Notes: a model not told the origin generated them from the sequence alone. A stretch of 64,000 nucleotides of DNA from Agrobacterium larrymoorei (GCF_030819275.1 NZ_JAUTBL010000002.1:1366501-1430500), one strand, 5' to 3'. Shown: positions 7,706 through 14,508, numbered from the stretch's first letter. Translations and numbers: made by a program.

Positions 7706-8109
7706 TGCTTGCCTCCGTTGCGAGACTCACGGCAAAAGAGTGCTTTGGCTCGAAGGGTTGTTGCCGTGACGGAAGAAGAAATTGCCTGGTATGTCGAAAC
7801 CGTCGCCGCTGCGACGATGGCGAACAAAGCGGTGATGACCCTGTCTATGGCCGGCATTCCCATCAGTCGGCAAAACGCGACCCAGGCATATGGGAAGTGG
7901 ATCAATCCGGACAGCGCGCACTTTGAGCGCTTGGTGACGGCGGTAGACAAGCACGTGGCTGAAATGCTGGCGACGGCTGACGTCCTGTCGGAGCCGGCAC
8001 AGGGAAGCGCCTGAGCGTTTTCAGCCGCTGCTTTTCGCGCAAGTTCAATGATCTCATCGCTGCCAGTGGCGGCATTTGGCGGGACGATAGCAAGAAACGA
8101 ATGGGTCAT
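7702..8109 (-). CDS. putative first gene of early operon, reading frame contested
   Basis: ATG 8109 has a strong GGAGG at 7 bases, and the stop overlaps the next start by ATGA, both arguing for a real gene of 135 residues. Residues 1-33 (MTHSFLAIVPPN...EIIELARKAAAENAQ) look natural. The rest is poor in acidic residues and runs antisense to the plus-strand frame 7766-8014, whose codon use looks more coding-like. Either the minus frame is a genuine alanine- and serine-rich protein with one hydrophobic helix (ITALFAIVAAATVSTY), or only its beginning is real. Confidence 0.5.
   Translation of the reverse strand: MTHSFLAIVPPNAATGSDEIIELARKAAAENAQALPCAGSDRTSAVASISATCLSTAVTKRSKCALSGLIHFPYAWVAFCRLMGMPAIDRVITALFAIVAAATVSTYQAISSSVTATTLRAKALFCRESRNGGKQ
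7766..8014 (+). CDS. alternative plus-strand small gene antisense to 7702-8109
   Basis: A GTG start at 7766 is preceded by GAAGGG at 8 bases and yields 82 residues: VTEEEIAWYVETVAAATMAN, then GIPISRQNATQAYGKWINPD and FERLVTAVDKHVAEMLATAD. Charge balance and GC-rich third positions are those of a real protein, and the region looks like an HTH (ISRQNATQAYGKWI). It opposes the minus-strand gene completely, so only one of the two is likely to be functional, unless this is a true antisense pair. No family recognised. Confidence 0.4.
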   Translation: MTEEEIAWYVETVAAATMANKAVMTLSMAGIPISRQNATQAYGKWINPDSAHFERLVTAVDKHVAEMLATADVLSEPAQGSA

Positions 8110-8171
8110 CGCGAGGCCTCCATGGGAAGCTCGCTTGATAGGTCAATATTGTCATTCGCAGGGGGCAGGCA

Positions 8172-8867
8172 GTGAAGGACCACAACCAGTTTTACATTCC
8201 GGTGCTGTCTTTCCTGGTGCTGGCAAGCGTGGTTTTGCTTGCTGCGTTCATCAATGGTCCGAGTGACAGCCTTCAAAGCTACATTTGTGAGAGCGACCGT
8301 TGTACTTTGCAGGACTGGCTCTCGGCTACTGCAGGATGGGTTGGTTTCGTCGCCGCCGCAATTGGCGCATATCTTGTTTTTGGTCAGCTGGCAGAACAGC
8401 GAAAGCAAACTGCATTCATGCTGGGCGATGCGCCGCCGACGTTGGAGCTGGCGCGCACCGCCATGGCGAACAGGCGCGGCCAATTTGAATTTCTTAATTG
8501 GAACAGACAACGTGCAGTGATCAGGACACTTACCTTCAGCTCGTCCACGATCGATTTTCCCAAGCCTAGGGAGGTACAATTTCATTCGGACGATGTGGAG
8601 AGACTTCGCAATCCGGTTGAACTGCATGATGACGGCTATCTTGGGATCGCCGTCGCCATCACCGGCTGGACCAATCGGCAGTCCGCTCCTAACGCCGCTC
8701 GGTTTGAACTTAAGTTTGAAGATGACATCGAGGATTTTTCGAGCCTGATCACGCCCGCCAATCAATGGTCTGCTGTGGTAGTGACCCTGGGGTGCGAAAT
8801 CCACAACGTTAGGAGCGAGCTTCAGTGCACTGTGGCCCTGGTCGATATCTTGCCGGGCGTTGGTTAG
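8172..8867 (+). CDS. two-helix membrane protein with soluble C-domain, putative cargo
   Basis: GTG start at 8172 with a purine-rich GGGGGCAGG site. 231 residues. Two membrane helices are evident at about residues 8-28 (FYIPVLSFLVLASVVLLAAF) and 47-68 (LSATAGWVGFVAAAIGAYLV). A cytoplasmic domain of about 160 residues follows. It runs opposite to the early operon and lies between that operon and the cro-like gene. Its AT content is higher than that of neighbouring genes. This position and orientation are typical of lysogenically expressed accessory genes (morons), such as exclusion or defence factors. The function is inference; no family is recognised. Confidence 0.7.
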   Translation: MKDHNQFYIPVLSFLVLASVVLLAAFINGPSDSLQSYICESDRCTLQDWLSATAGWVGFVAAAIGAYLVFGQLAEQRKQTAFMLGDAPPTLELARTAMANRRGQFEFLNWNRQRAVIRTLTFSSSTIDFPKPREVQFHSDDVERLRNPVELHDDGYLGIAVAITGWTNRQSAPNAARFELKFEDDIEDFSSLITPANQWSAVVVTLGCEIHNVRSELQCTVALVDILPGVG

Positions 8868-8912
8868 TATACTCGTTTTAAGAAGTAGCGCGTGCTTGAA
8901 GGTAGAGGGGAC

Positions 8913-9149
8913 ATGACTGAAGGCCAAATCATCACGCTGCTGATTAACTGCGGCGTAGGCGCGCTGATTGGAGCAAACGGCTCGTCCGATTATGGCGGCG
9001 CAATTCTCTGGACGATCTTCGCCGCACTCGCTGCCTTCGCTGCTGTGGTCCAGGGCTTTTATATCCACTGGCTGCACTTCGTTGCACCGGTAGCCTGTGC
9101 TTGGCTGTCCGCCTACCTTGTGCTGGCGAAGCGACGGGGCGACTTCTGA
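8913..9149 (+). CDS. 78-residue membrane protein, putative cargo
   Basis: ATG 8913 is preceded by GAGGGG; a GTG at 8892 lacks a good site. Three hydrophobic stretches are visible: IITLLINCGVGALIGA, AILWTIFAALAAFAAVVQGF and LHFVAPVACAWLSAYLVL. The product is therefore nearly all membrane, ending in KRRGDF, a positive-inside tail. It lies 45 bases after the 231-residue membrane protein on the same strand, so the two probably form a small operon. Holin-like topology is conceivable, but the context fits a lysogeny-expressed membrane factor better. Confidence 0.65.
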   Translation: MTEGQIITLLINCGVGALIGANGSSDYGGAILWTIFAALAAFAAVVQGFYIHWLHFVAPVACAWLSAYLVLAKRRGDF

Positions 9150-9154
9150 GAAAA

Positions 9155-9358
9155 TCATTTCCGCTCTCCTTCCAATTCAGCGATTTTCTCCGGGAAGACG
9201 CTGCGCAGGACGAAGATTGTGGTCGGCTGAAGCTTCGAATTGTGCCTCACGCCACGGTAGATTGTGTTTTCTGGGATCCCAACTTTCCGTGCAAACTCGG
9301 CCTTAGAGAGGTTCCGCTCTTCACGCCACTTGTCCACAGTCTGCCATGTCAGCGCCAT
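9155..9358 (-). CDS. Cro-like XRE-family repressor
   Basis: 67 residues from ATG 9358; a TTG at 9391 would add 11 residues that overlap the operator region. The sequence WREERNLSKAEFARKVGIPENTIYRGVRHNSK is a helix-turn-helix of the Cro/CI type. It is divergent from the cI-like gene at 9456, with about 97 bases between them. In a lambda-like switch it would be the early repressor. Its stop faces the end of the plus-strand gene at 9149 only 5 bases away. Confidence 0.72.
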   Translation of the reverse strand: MALTWQTVDKWREERNLSKAEFARKVGIPENTIYRGVRHNSKLQPTTIFVLRSVFPEKIAELEGERK

Positions 9359-9455
9359 TTGTCTGATTTCTCCATTGATTAATGGTGACAAGTTGTGATT
9401 TGCTTATTGAAGTCAAGGGACAAAGTGCAAAATGCGCTGAGGGGCGTTCCACCAT
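9359..9455. promoter_or_regulatory. divergent cro/cI control region with operator-like repeat
   Basis: The interval between the divergent repressor genes contains an imperfect palindrome at 9386-9398, TGACAAGTTGTGA, with the core ACAA-G-TTGT. Closely related sequences, TGACAATTCACAA and TGACAAGTGATGA, recur at 10106 and 10192, downstream of the cI-like gene and before the next rightward operon. Repeated operators on both sides of the repressor gene would allow it to control both arms. -35/-10 elements cannot be assigned with confidence. Confidence 0.45.
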
Positions 9456-10082
9456 ATGTTTCGCGTTGTGGAAAACGTGCGCAAAAAACACCTGGACTGG
9501 GTCAACTTCATCCTCTCTCACAAGAGGTGGAGCGCACGTCGGCTTGCGGTTGAGGCGGAGATTGATCCATCTACCCTAAGCCGCTTCATCAATGACCCTA
9601 CCCAGAGCCGGATGCTGAACAGCTATTCGATTGAGAAAATCGAGAGGGCTTCCGGCGTGCCTGCATTTGAAGCAACCGCATTGGCGCTTCCGCCATCTGC
9701 AGCGGGCTACGCTGAAGGCGATGGAAAACCTTACGAAATCCAGGCAGACGCCGGACTTAAGGACGCGATATCCGCTTTGAAGCATGGCCGTAACGGGGTC
9801 GATCCTTGGGTGCTGCAGTCGCGGTGTCTCGAGACGGCAGGCTACATCCCCGGTGATGTGTTGATTGTCGATCTAAACGCGACCCCACAGAACGGCGACA
9901 TAGTCTGTGCCCAGATATTTGATCGCAACGGTCAGCCTGAGACGGTCTTTCGGATCTACGAGCACCCGTTTTTGATCACGGCCACAATGGACCCGGCTCG
10001 CTTGACGCCTACGCTTATCGACAAGAGTGTGGTTATCAGGGGTGTTGTTGTTTCAAGCATTCGCGAGCGTCGGGCCGCGTAG
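9456..10082 (+). CDS. CI-like repressor, HTH plus S24/LexA-like C-domain lacking the Ser-Lys dyad
   Basis: 208 residues. The N-terminus carries an HTH (WSARRLAVEAEIDPSTLSRFI, about residues 25-45). The C-terminal half has the S24 fold pattern with GYIPGDVLIVDLNATPQNGDIV, about residues 130-150. In CI/LexA proteins a G-x-SM stretch carrying the catalytic serine precedes this GD motif; here it reads SRCLETAGY. The usual TVKR lysine position reads TVFRI. The autocleavage dyad therefore seems absent. It is likely the lysogeny repressor of the element, divergent from the Cro-like gene, but induction by RecA-stimulated cleavage would not be expected. Confidence 0.78.
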   Translation: MFRVVENVRKKHLDWVNFILSHKRWSARRLAVEAEIDPSTLSRFINDPTQSRMLNSYSIEKIERASGVPAFEATALALPPSAAGYAEGDGKPYEIQADAGLKDAISALKHGRNGVDPWVLQSRCLETAGYIPGDVLIVDLNATPQNGDIVCAQIFDRNGQPETVFRIYEHPFLITATMDPARLTPTLIDKSVVIRGVVVSSIRERRAA

Positions 10083-10254
10083 CAGAACCGTCTGAATTCG
10101 GACGGTGACAATTCACAACATTTGAAGCCAGGAAATCAGCGGTACTGCATCACTGTAATCATCATTGTGCAAAACTTCATGGATTAATCATTGACAAGTG
10201 ATGACTTTACGCACAACTCTGTTGCCAAGTTGATTTGCAACGGAGACGCAACAC
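10083..10254. promoter_or_regulatory. promoter/operator region of the right operon
   Basis: Two further copies of the switch motif lie here: TGACAATTCACAA at 10106-10118 and TGACAAGTGATGA at 10192-10204. The second is preceded by GATTAATCAT, much as the copy at 9386 is preceded by GATTAATGG. A TTGACA at 10191-10196 could be a -35 box overlapping the operator. No good -10 is evident at 17 bases. The downstream gene at 10255 has GGAGACGCAACAC before its ATG. Confidence 0.4.
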
Positions 10255-10566
10255 ATGAGTTTGTCGGATAGACTGGTGATGCTGCCGGAAATGGCAGGGG
10301 CGCTGCAGCGCTCGGAAGATTGGGTGCGCCGGCACTGGCTGCGCCTGCATCAGGAACATGGCATGCCGCGCAAATGCACGATCGGCTGGCAGTGGCCGCG
10401 CAAGGCCATGGAAGCTTGGCTGGACGCCGGCGGCATCATCACCACCCAGGACGACGAGACAGAAGACCAGCCGCCACCCACCAGCGGCGGTAGCTCGCAT
10501 CTGCGCCTCGTCGCCAACCAGAACCGTGATCTCGCAGCGCGTTATTCGGGCAGGGTGCACGCATGA
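10255..10566 (+). CDS. AlpA/excisionase-like DNA-binding protein
   Basis: 103 residues with GGAG upstream. The first 65 residues (RLVMLPEMAGALQRSEDWVRRHWLRLHQ...IGWQWPRKAMEAWL) follow the MerR-like winged helix layout of small excisionase or AlpA proteins. A flexible Pro/Thr/Asp-rich tail follows. As the first gene of the rightward operon leading to the integrase, it may control excision or the operon itself. The assignment is by pattern only. Confidence 0.6.
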   Translation: MSLSDRLVMLPEMAGALQRSEDWVRRHWLRLHQEHGMPRKCTIGWQWPRKAMEAWLDAGGIITTQDDETEDQPPPTSGGSSHLRLVANQNRDLAARYSGRVHA

Positions 10567-10904
10567 CGATGATTATGTCTGCAGACGGGTTGAGCCTAGA
10601 AGAGGGGCTTTCCCATTCCGATCCGGTTGCTTCCTGCCTGGCGCGCATGAGCGTGAGCACATTCGCCAGCAGCTTGCTCGAGCTTTTGAATGCAGAGGTC
10701 CAGAGGGGAACAAACCCTGTAGCGTTGATGCACGCGCTGGCTCGTTTCCAGGTGCAGGCTCATGCCTCTCTCGCCGCTCAGTTTATGGATCCGGCCGGCA
10801 TTCCTCACGTTTTCGATCTCTATGAGCTCACATTGAATAGCGAGTATATTCAGCACGCCGCGCGAGCTCGGGTGACAGGCGAGAAGATGAGGCGCGGTCG
10901 ATGA
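10563..10904 (+). CDS. hypothetical protein (113 residues)
   Basis: Start fixed by ATGA overlap with the preceding stop. The product is largely helical (SVSTFASSLLELLNAEVQRGTNPVALMHALARFQVQAHASLAAQF) and ends in a basic stretch (ARVTGEKMRRGR). No recognised domain. It is coupled to genes on both sides, and a role as a partner of the DNA-binding protein before it cannot be tested from sequence. Confidence 0.65.
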   Translation: MTMIMSADGLSLEEGLSHSDPVASCLARMSVSTFASSLLELLNAEVQRGTNPVALMHALARFQVQAHASLAAQFMDPAGIPHVFDLYELTLNSEYIQHAARARVTGEKMRRGR

Positions 10905-11221
10905 GCGCCCTTCTTGTTTACAAGGAAACTCGATTTCGCCAGGTAGACAAGTGCCCGCTTTGCCAGGAGCGACGCCAAGAGTTCTGGCGCAGCGACGAGT
11001 TCGAAACCATCGACGAACCGAATGTCTTCACCGGGACGCATCGCAACTGCTTCACGCCTAACCCTGACGATAAAGCTGCGGCGCGCTTTTGGTGCGGGCT
11101 CGAGCTCTCGATCGATAACTTCGGCGAAATAATTTCGCGTATCAATTGCCCCGCAGCATCGAAAGAAGCAGCCGAAGAGCTCAACCGGCAGATTGAAGAT
11201 GAATTCGAGGACGAAGAATGA
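10901..11221 (+). CDS. small CxxC protein, first of a tandem paralogous pair
   Basis: 106 residues, start by ATGA overlap. It contains KCPLCQERRQEFWR near residue 18, a FTGTHRNCF Cys/His stretch and AARFWCGLELSID in the middle, then an acidic end (EDEFEDEE). CPLC with a later Cys/His set suggests a small zinc ribbon. The following gene shares the same motifs in the same order, so the two arose by duplication. Function unknown. Confidence 0.68.
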   Translation: MSALLVYKETRFRQVDKCPLCQERRQEFWRSDEFETIDEPNVFTGTHRNCFTPNPDDKAAARFWCGLELSIDNFGEIISRINCPAASKEAAEELNRQIEDEFEDEE

Positions 11222-11529
11222 ACGCCCTTCTGCAGGAGAAAGAAACCTGCCTGCAGGCGCTCACCTCCTGCCCGGTCTGCAGGAGCCGACGCCTCGAATA
11301 CTGGCGGCACGAGAAGTTCGGCCCCCAGGTCGATGAGGAAGATGATTTCCTCTGGCGCCTGCCGAAAGTCGATGACCAGGCAACCGCCCGTTTTTGGTGC
11401 GGCATGATCCTGTGGCTGGATGAGAAGGCAAAGATCAACATTCGCTATGGATGCACGCTGGCGACAATGGCGGCCGTCCAGGAACTGAACCGGAAACCTG
11501 AAACCGTTTTGGAGGAGAAGGCCGCATGA
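11218..11529 (+). CDS. small CxxC protein, second of a tandem paralogous pair
   Basis: 103 residues, start by ATGA overlap. SCPVCRSRRLEYWR matches CPLCQERRQEFWR of the neighbour, and TARFWCGMILWLDEKAKIN matches AARFWCGLELSIDNFGEI. Both continue into a C..A....A.QELNR helix. The middle Cys/His stretch of the first copy is missing here (FLWRLPKVDD instead), so any zinc site would be built differently. Both copies remain open, suggesting divergent roles and not decay. Confidence 0.68.
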   Translation: MNALLQEKETCLQALTSCPVCRSRRLEYWRHEKFGPQVDEEDDFLWRLPKVDDQATARFWCGMILWLDEKAKINIRYGCTLATMAAVQELNRKPETVLEEKAA

Positions 11530-11792
11530 TCACGCCACTCACCGAAAATCCCGCCATCATGGATCCGCGCAAAAACCTGACGACGGCTGAAAGCGACGCT
11601 TTGGCCGCACTCGATTTCTTCAAGCAACAGCGCCTCATCGATGGCCGCATTCACATCGGCAATAAAAGGTTCTCGTTGCGCACGATCAAGCGCCTCGAGG
11701 AGAAGGAGCTCGTCAAGGGCAAGGTGCCGAAAGTCGAGCTCACCACAGGCGGCGGCCTCGCGCTGTATCGTTTGAAGGGAAGTGACGCATGA
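11526..11792 (+). CDS. 88-residue winged-helix-like hypothetical protein
   Basis: ATGA overlap fixes the start. LTTAESDALAALDFFKQQRLIDGRIHIGNKRFSLRTIKRLEEKELVKGKVPKVELTTGGGLALYRL reads as helix, helix, recognition helix and beta wing, that is, a small winged helix. It may bind DNA. It is embedded in the coupled right operon, with no other clue to function. Confidence 0.65.
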   Translation: MITPLTENPAIMDPRKNLTTAESDALAALDFFKQQRLIDGRIHIGNKRFSLRTIKRLEEKELVKGKVPKVELTTGGGLALYRLKGSDA

Positions 11793-12046
11793 GCCAGGCG
11801 CAGCAGTTAAGAGCCCTGTATAACGCGCGGCAAAAGGCGTCTGAGGATTTTCAGAATGGCGTTCGTGAGATCCTTCCAGTCGGCCTGGAAGTGAAATGGA
11901 AGCGGGGTGGTAACACTCAATCCGGGGTGATTACGAGCCAAGGCTATGACGGCGATTGCTTCGTCCGCAATCACCGCACGTTAAAGGCAGTCAAGATCAC
12001 TGCTTTTGACATTCTGGCTGCAGCTGAAGACGAAGCCAGCGAATGA
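11789..12046 (+). CDS. 85-residue hypothetical protein, last of right operon
   Basis: ATGA overlap fixes the start. MSQAQQLRALYNARQKASEDFQNGVREI is a charged helix, followed by a beta-rich part (LEVKWKRGGNTQSGVITSQGYDGDCFVRNHRT) that resembles a small SH3-like barrel, and an acidic end. It is followed by 167 bases holding a terminator and then the integrase gene. No family recognised. Confidence 0.65.
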   Translation: MSQAQQLRALYNARQKASEDFQNGVREILPVGLEVKWKRGGNTQSGVITSQGYDGDCFVRNHRTLKAVKITAFDILAAAEDEASE

Positions 12047-12162
12047 ACAACGCGGCCCGCATAAAGGGCCGTTGACCCCTTACGGCGTGGCCTGACCTCC
12101 AGCGTCGTACCATCCGGCATTTGCCTTTGTTCAGCCCCCATGTGGGTAAGTGCCGGCGCTCG

Positions 12163-12202
12163 CCCGGCGGTCTGTGTGTTGCGTGGCCGCCGGGTCTTTT
12201 TT
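12163..12202 (+). terminator. rho-independent terminator before integrase
   Basis: CCCGGCGG (12163-12170) pairs with CCGCCGGG (12187-12194) across a 16-base loop, followed by TC and six T. It ends the right operon. The GGAG ribosome site of the integrase begins immediately after the T tract, so the integrase either depends on readthrough or has a promoter inside the hairpin region. Confidence 0.75.
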
Positions 12203-12213
12203 GGAGTTCCAGA

Positions 12214-13398
12214 GTGACAGTAAAAATCAAACACATCGAATGGCGTGACGGCCGCCCGCGCTTCAAGCCGGGCCCAGGCCTCCGCCAAAAGGGTTACAAG
12301 CCGCAAGACCTGAAGCATCCGGATGGCCGCTGGTTCACCCAGGGCGAGGCCGTGGATTGGTCTAACGACCTCGTGCGACGTCTGGCCGCTGTCAAGGCTG
12401 AAAACGCGCCTGTGACGCTGCCAGCGGCGCCGGTCGCGGCGCGGAAGAAAGTGCAGTCAGTTTACCCTGTATCGAAGCTGATTGAAGATTGGCTGAAGAG
12501 CCCGCGCGTTCTCTGCAAGGCGCCGGCGACGATCAAGGATTACAAGCAGAAGTCCCGCGTCATCGAAAACCATGATCCGGATCTGTGGGCGTCGGAAGTG
12601 CTGGCGCTCGACCAGACAATTTGCTTCGGCCTTTACGAGGATCTGTGGTCCAATCGCGGCCTGGCGACGGCGCGGGGAACGCTGACGATCCTCGGCATGG
12701 CGATCAAGTGGGGCATGCGCTCCGGTCGCCTGAAGGGGTTGAGCATCAATCCCGCCCGCGATCTCGATATGCAGCAGCCGGATCCGCGCGCTCGCTTCCT
12801 CACCAAGGAGGAATTTGACTGCCTAGTGAAGACGGCCGAAGGCCCTAAGTTCAAGAGGATCGATCTTGCCGACATGCTCTATTGTGGCGTTTGGACCAGC
12901 CAACGACAATTCGATCGGCTCATCCTGAAGCAATCCGCGTTCCGCAATGGGCGCTTCGTCCTTCGCCAGAACAAGACGGGCGCGATCGTCAATCCGCCGG
13001 TCGCAAGGCCGTACAAGGAGCGACTGGACGCCGCGGCCGAACGCCGGAAGGCGAAAGGCGTCATAAGCCCCTTCGCGCACCTCAACGAAAACACTTGGGA
13101 GCCGTGGAACAACTGGACCTATCGCAACCTCTTTGGCGAGCTCCGGCAGGAAGCGGCGAAACAAATGCCGTCGCTGAAGAACGTGATGGAGAAGGATCTT
13201 CGCGCCACTGGCATCACCTGGTTGGCCCTTGCAGAAAACACGCTGCCTCAAATCTGCGCCGTGTCCGGACACTCCATGCAGGGCGCTCACCAGATCCTGA
13301 AACACTATCTCGCCCTTCACCCGGAAATGGCGACGACAGCGATCGGCAACCTCGTCACCTGGTACGAGGGCGGCGGCAACACTGACCTGGCAATCTGA
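12214..13398 (+). CDS. tyrosine recombinase (phage integrase)
   Basis: The start is GTG 12214 with GGAG upstream; upstream in-frame codons run through the terminator. 394 residues. An N-terminal arm-binding region and a SAM-like core-binding domain (VSKLIEDWL...TIKDYKQKSR) precede the catalytic domain. There, SQRQFDRL holds the first arginine, LRQNKTGA the beta-hairpin lysine, KDLRATG the box II arginine (Lys replaces the usual His of HxxR), GHS the second histidine, and LKHYLALHP the nucleophilic tyrosine. It lies 1.5 kb from tRNA-Lys and points towards it, and is expected to integrate the element at that tRNA. Confidence 0.92.
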   Translation: MTVKIKHIEWRDGRPRFKPGPGLRQKGYKPQDLKHPDGRWFTQGEAVDWSNDLVRRLAAVKAENAPVTLPAAPVAARKKVQSVYPVSKLIEDWLKSPRVLCKAPATIKDYKQKSRVIENHDPDLWASEVLALDQTICFGLYEDLWSNRGLATARGTLTILGMAIKWGMRSGRLKGLSINPARDLDMQQPDPRARFLTKEEFDCLVKTAEGPKFKRIDLADMLYCGVWTSQRQFDRLILKQSAFRNGRFVLRQNKTGAIVNPPVARPYKERLDAAAERRKAKGVISPFAHLNENTWEPWNNWTYRNLFGELRQEAAKQMPSLKNVMEKDLRATGITWLALAENTLPQICAVSGHSMQGAHQILKHYLALHPEMATTAIGNLVTWYEGGGNTDLAI

Positions 13399-13409
13399 GA
13401 GGAGCCAAG

Positions 13410-13868
13410 ATGAAAAGCAGAGCAAATTTACGTCCCCATGCTCGGGGCTTTGAGGCGGCCATGTCTGTCAACGATCTCGCGCAGGCTTCGTCTGCATATC
13501 AAGGCCGTCCGCCTGTCGGTGTCTATCAGCACAGGTTCAGATACCACGTGAGCAACGCGCGCGGTTGGTCGGAGTGGTCAAAGTGGCTGGAAGGCCCGGC
13601 GGCGCATCCTGGCACCGAGTTCGTCCAGGTTGAGGAACGCGTTCTCTATCCGGTCCCAGTCGCCCCACCTGAAGCAACGGTTCCAACGTGGGCGCGTGAA
13701 AAACTGGCGGCATGCAAGGCGGCGATCGACGCCTACGGCGAAGCGCTCGAGCGTCGCGAACATGGCGGCGTCGCTGCAAGCCGGTGCGTCAATGCCATTG
13801 AACAGGTCTTCTATCCCGAAAGATTTCAACCCGTCGGCGCCGCGCGCTCGACCAACGAGGAGAATTGA
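13410..13868 (+). CDS. hypothetical protein (152 residues)
   Basis: ATG 13410 follows GAGGAGCCAAG, 11 bases after the integrase stop, so it is probably cotranscribed. The middle (YQHRFRYHVSNARGWSEWSKWLEG) is Trp- and Arg-rich, and the C-terminal part is helical (LAACKAAIDAYGEALERREHGG). No recognised domain. Two bases separate it from the XRE regulator, again suggesting an operon. Confidence 0.65.
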   Translation: MKSRANLRPHARGFEAAMSVNDLAQASSAYQGRPPVGVYQHRFRYHVSNARGWSEWSKWLEGPAAHPGTEFVQVEERVLYPVPVAPPEATVPTWAREKLAACKAAIDAYGEALERREHGGVAASRCVNAIEQVFYPERFQPVGAARSTNEEN

Positions 13869-13869
13869 A

Positions 13870-14214
13870 ATGTTGAACACTGAAACAACCCGCCGCCTGA
13901 AGCAAGCCAGCCGGCCGATCGACGAGAAAATCGGCGCCACCCTTCGCGATTTCCGGAAAGCTCGAGGCATGACCCAGGAGCAACTGGGCGACGGTATCAA
14001 GGTCACATTCCAGCAGATCCAGAAATACGAAAAGGGCACCAACCGGCTTTCGGTTAGCGCCCTGTTCGAAGTGTGCCGCGTTCTGAAGATGTCGCCGCTG
14101 GAATTTTTGTCTGGCCTGGTTGACGACGCAGAGCCCACAGATCTGAGCGAACTCCTGAAGGAGAACCGCTATCTGAAAGAGCAGCTTGCGAGCGTCCGGC
14201 GCCTGGTGTCTTAA
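13870..14214 (+). CDS. XRE-family transcriptional regulator
   Basis: ATG 13870 has GAGGAGAATTGAA before it. 114 residues. The HTH_3 domain spans about residues 20-75 (LRDFRKARGMTQEQLGDGIKVTFQQIQKYEKGTNRLSVSAL), typical of the rhizobial family that includes PraR-like regulators. A C-terminal leucine-rich helix (LSELLKENRYLKEQLASVRRLV) looks like a dimerising coiled coil. The last 82 bases of this gene are duplicated at 14409-14490. Confidence 0.85.
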   Translation: MLNTETTRRLKQASRPIDEKIGATLRDFRKARGMTQEQLGDGIKVTFQQIQKYEKGTNRLSVSALFEVCRVLKMSPLEFLSGLVDDAEPTDLSELLKENRYLKEQLASVRRLVS

Positions 14215-14237
14215 TAGATCTGATTAGGAGGATCGCC

Positions 14238-14444
14238 ATGTCGATGTATGCCATCTTTGACAGTGCCGATCGAAACCGTCGCATAGGGACGGTGATGAAG
14301 TTTGTCGGCAATCCGCCCGCCAGGCGTTGGGTGGCCTTCGCTGCTGGCGAACGGAAAGAGGGCTTTAGGACTTTGCGGAAGGCGGGTGCCTGGCTACGTG
14401 AAGAAGACGCCAGCCGATCTCAGCGAGCTCCTGAAGGAGAATAG
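14238..14444 (+). CDS. 68-residue hypothetical protein ending in a duplicated segment
   Basis: ATG 14238 follows a strong AGGAGG. The first 58 residues (MSMYAIFDSADRNRRIGTV...RWVAFAAGERKEGF...AWLREED) look like a compact small domain. The 3' end runs out of frame into the duplicated tail of the XRE gene (SRSQRAPEGE), so the original C-terminus has probably been replaced. Function unknown. Confidence 0.6.
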   Translation: MSMYAIFDSADRNRRIGTVMKFVGNPPARRWVAFAAGERKEGFRTLRKAGAWLREEDASRSQRAPEGE

Positions 14445-14490
14445 AGATCTCAAAGAGCAACTGGCGAGTGTCCTTCGTTTGGTCTCGTAA
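14409..14490 (+). pseudogene. duplicated 3' end of the XRE regulator gene
   Basis: 82 bases ending in TAA match 14133-14214 without a gap at roughly three-quarters identity. In frame it encodes ADLSELLKENRDLKEQLAS and then VLRLVS, against TDLSELLKENRYLKEQLAS and VRRLVS in the intact gene. Only the coiled-coil end is present; the HTH part is missing. This is the remnant of a second XRE paralogue lost by deletion or recombination. Confidence 0.8.
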
Positions 14491-14508
14491 GGGCTGTCGC
14501 AAACGAAA

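Noticed and set aside
8106..9158. Long minus-strand open frame (350 codons)
   Set aside because: Antisense to two well-formed plus-strand genes with ribosome sites and clear membrane helices; its composition is unnatural.
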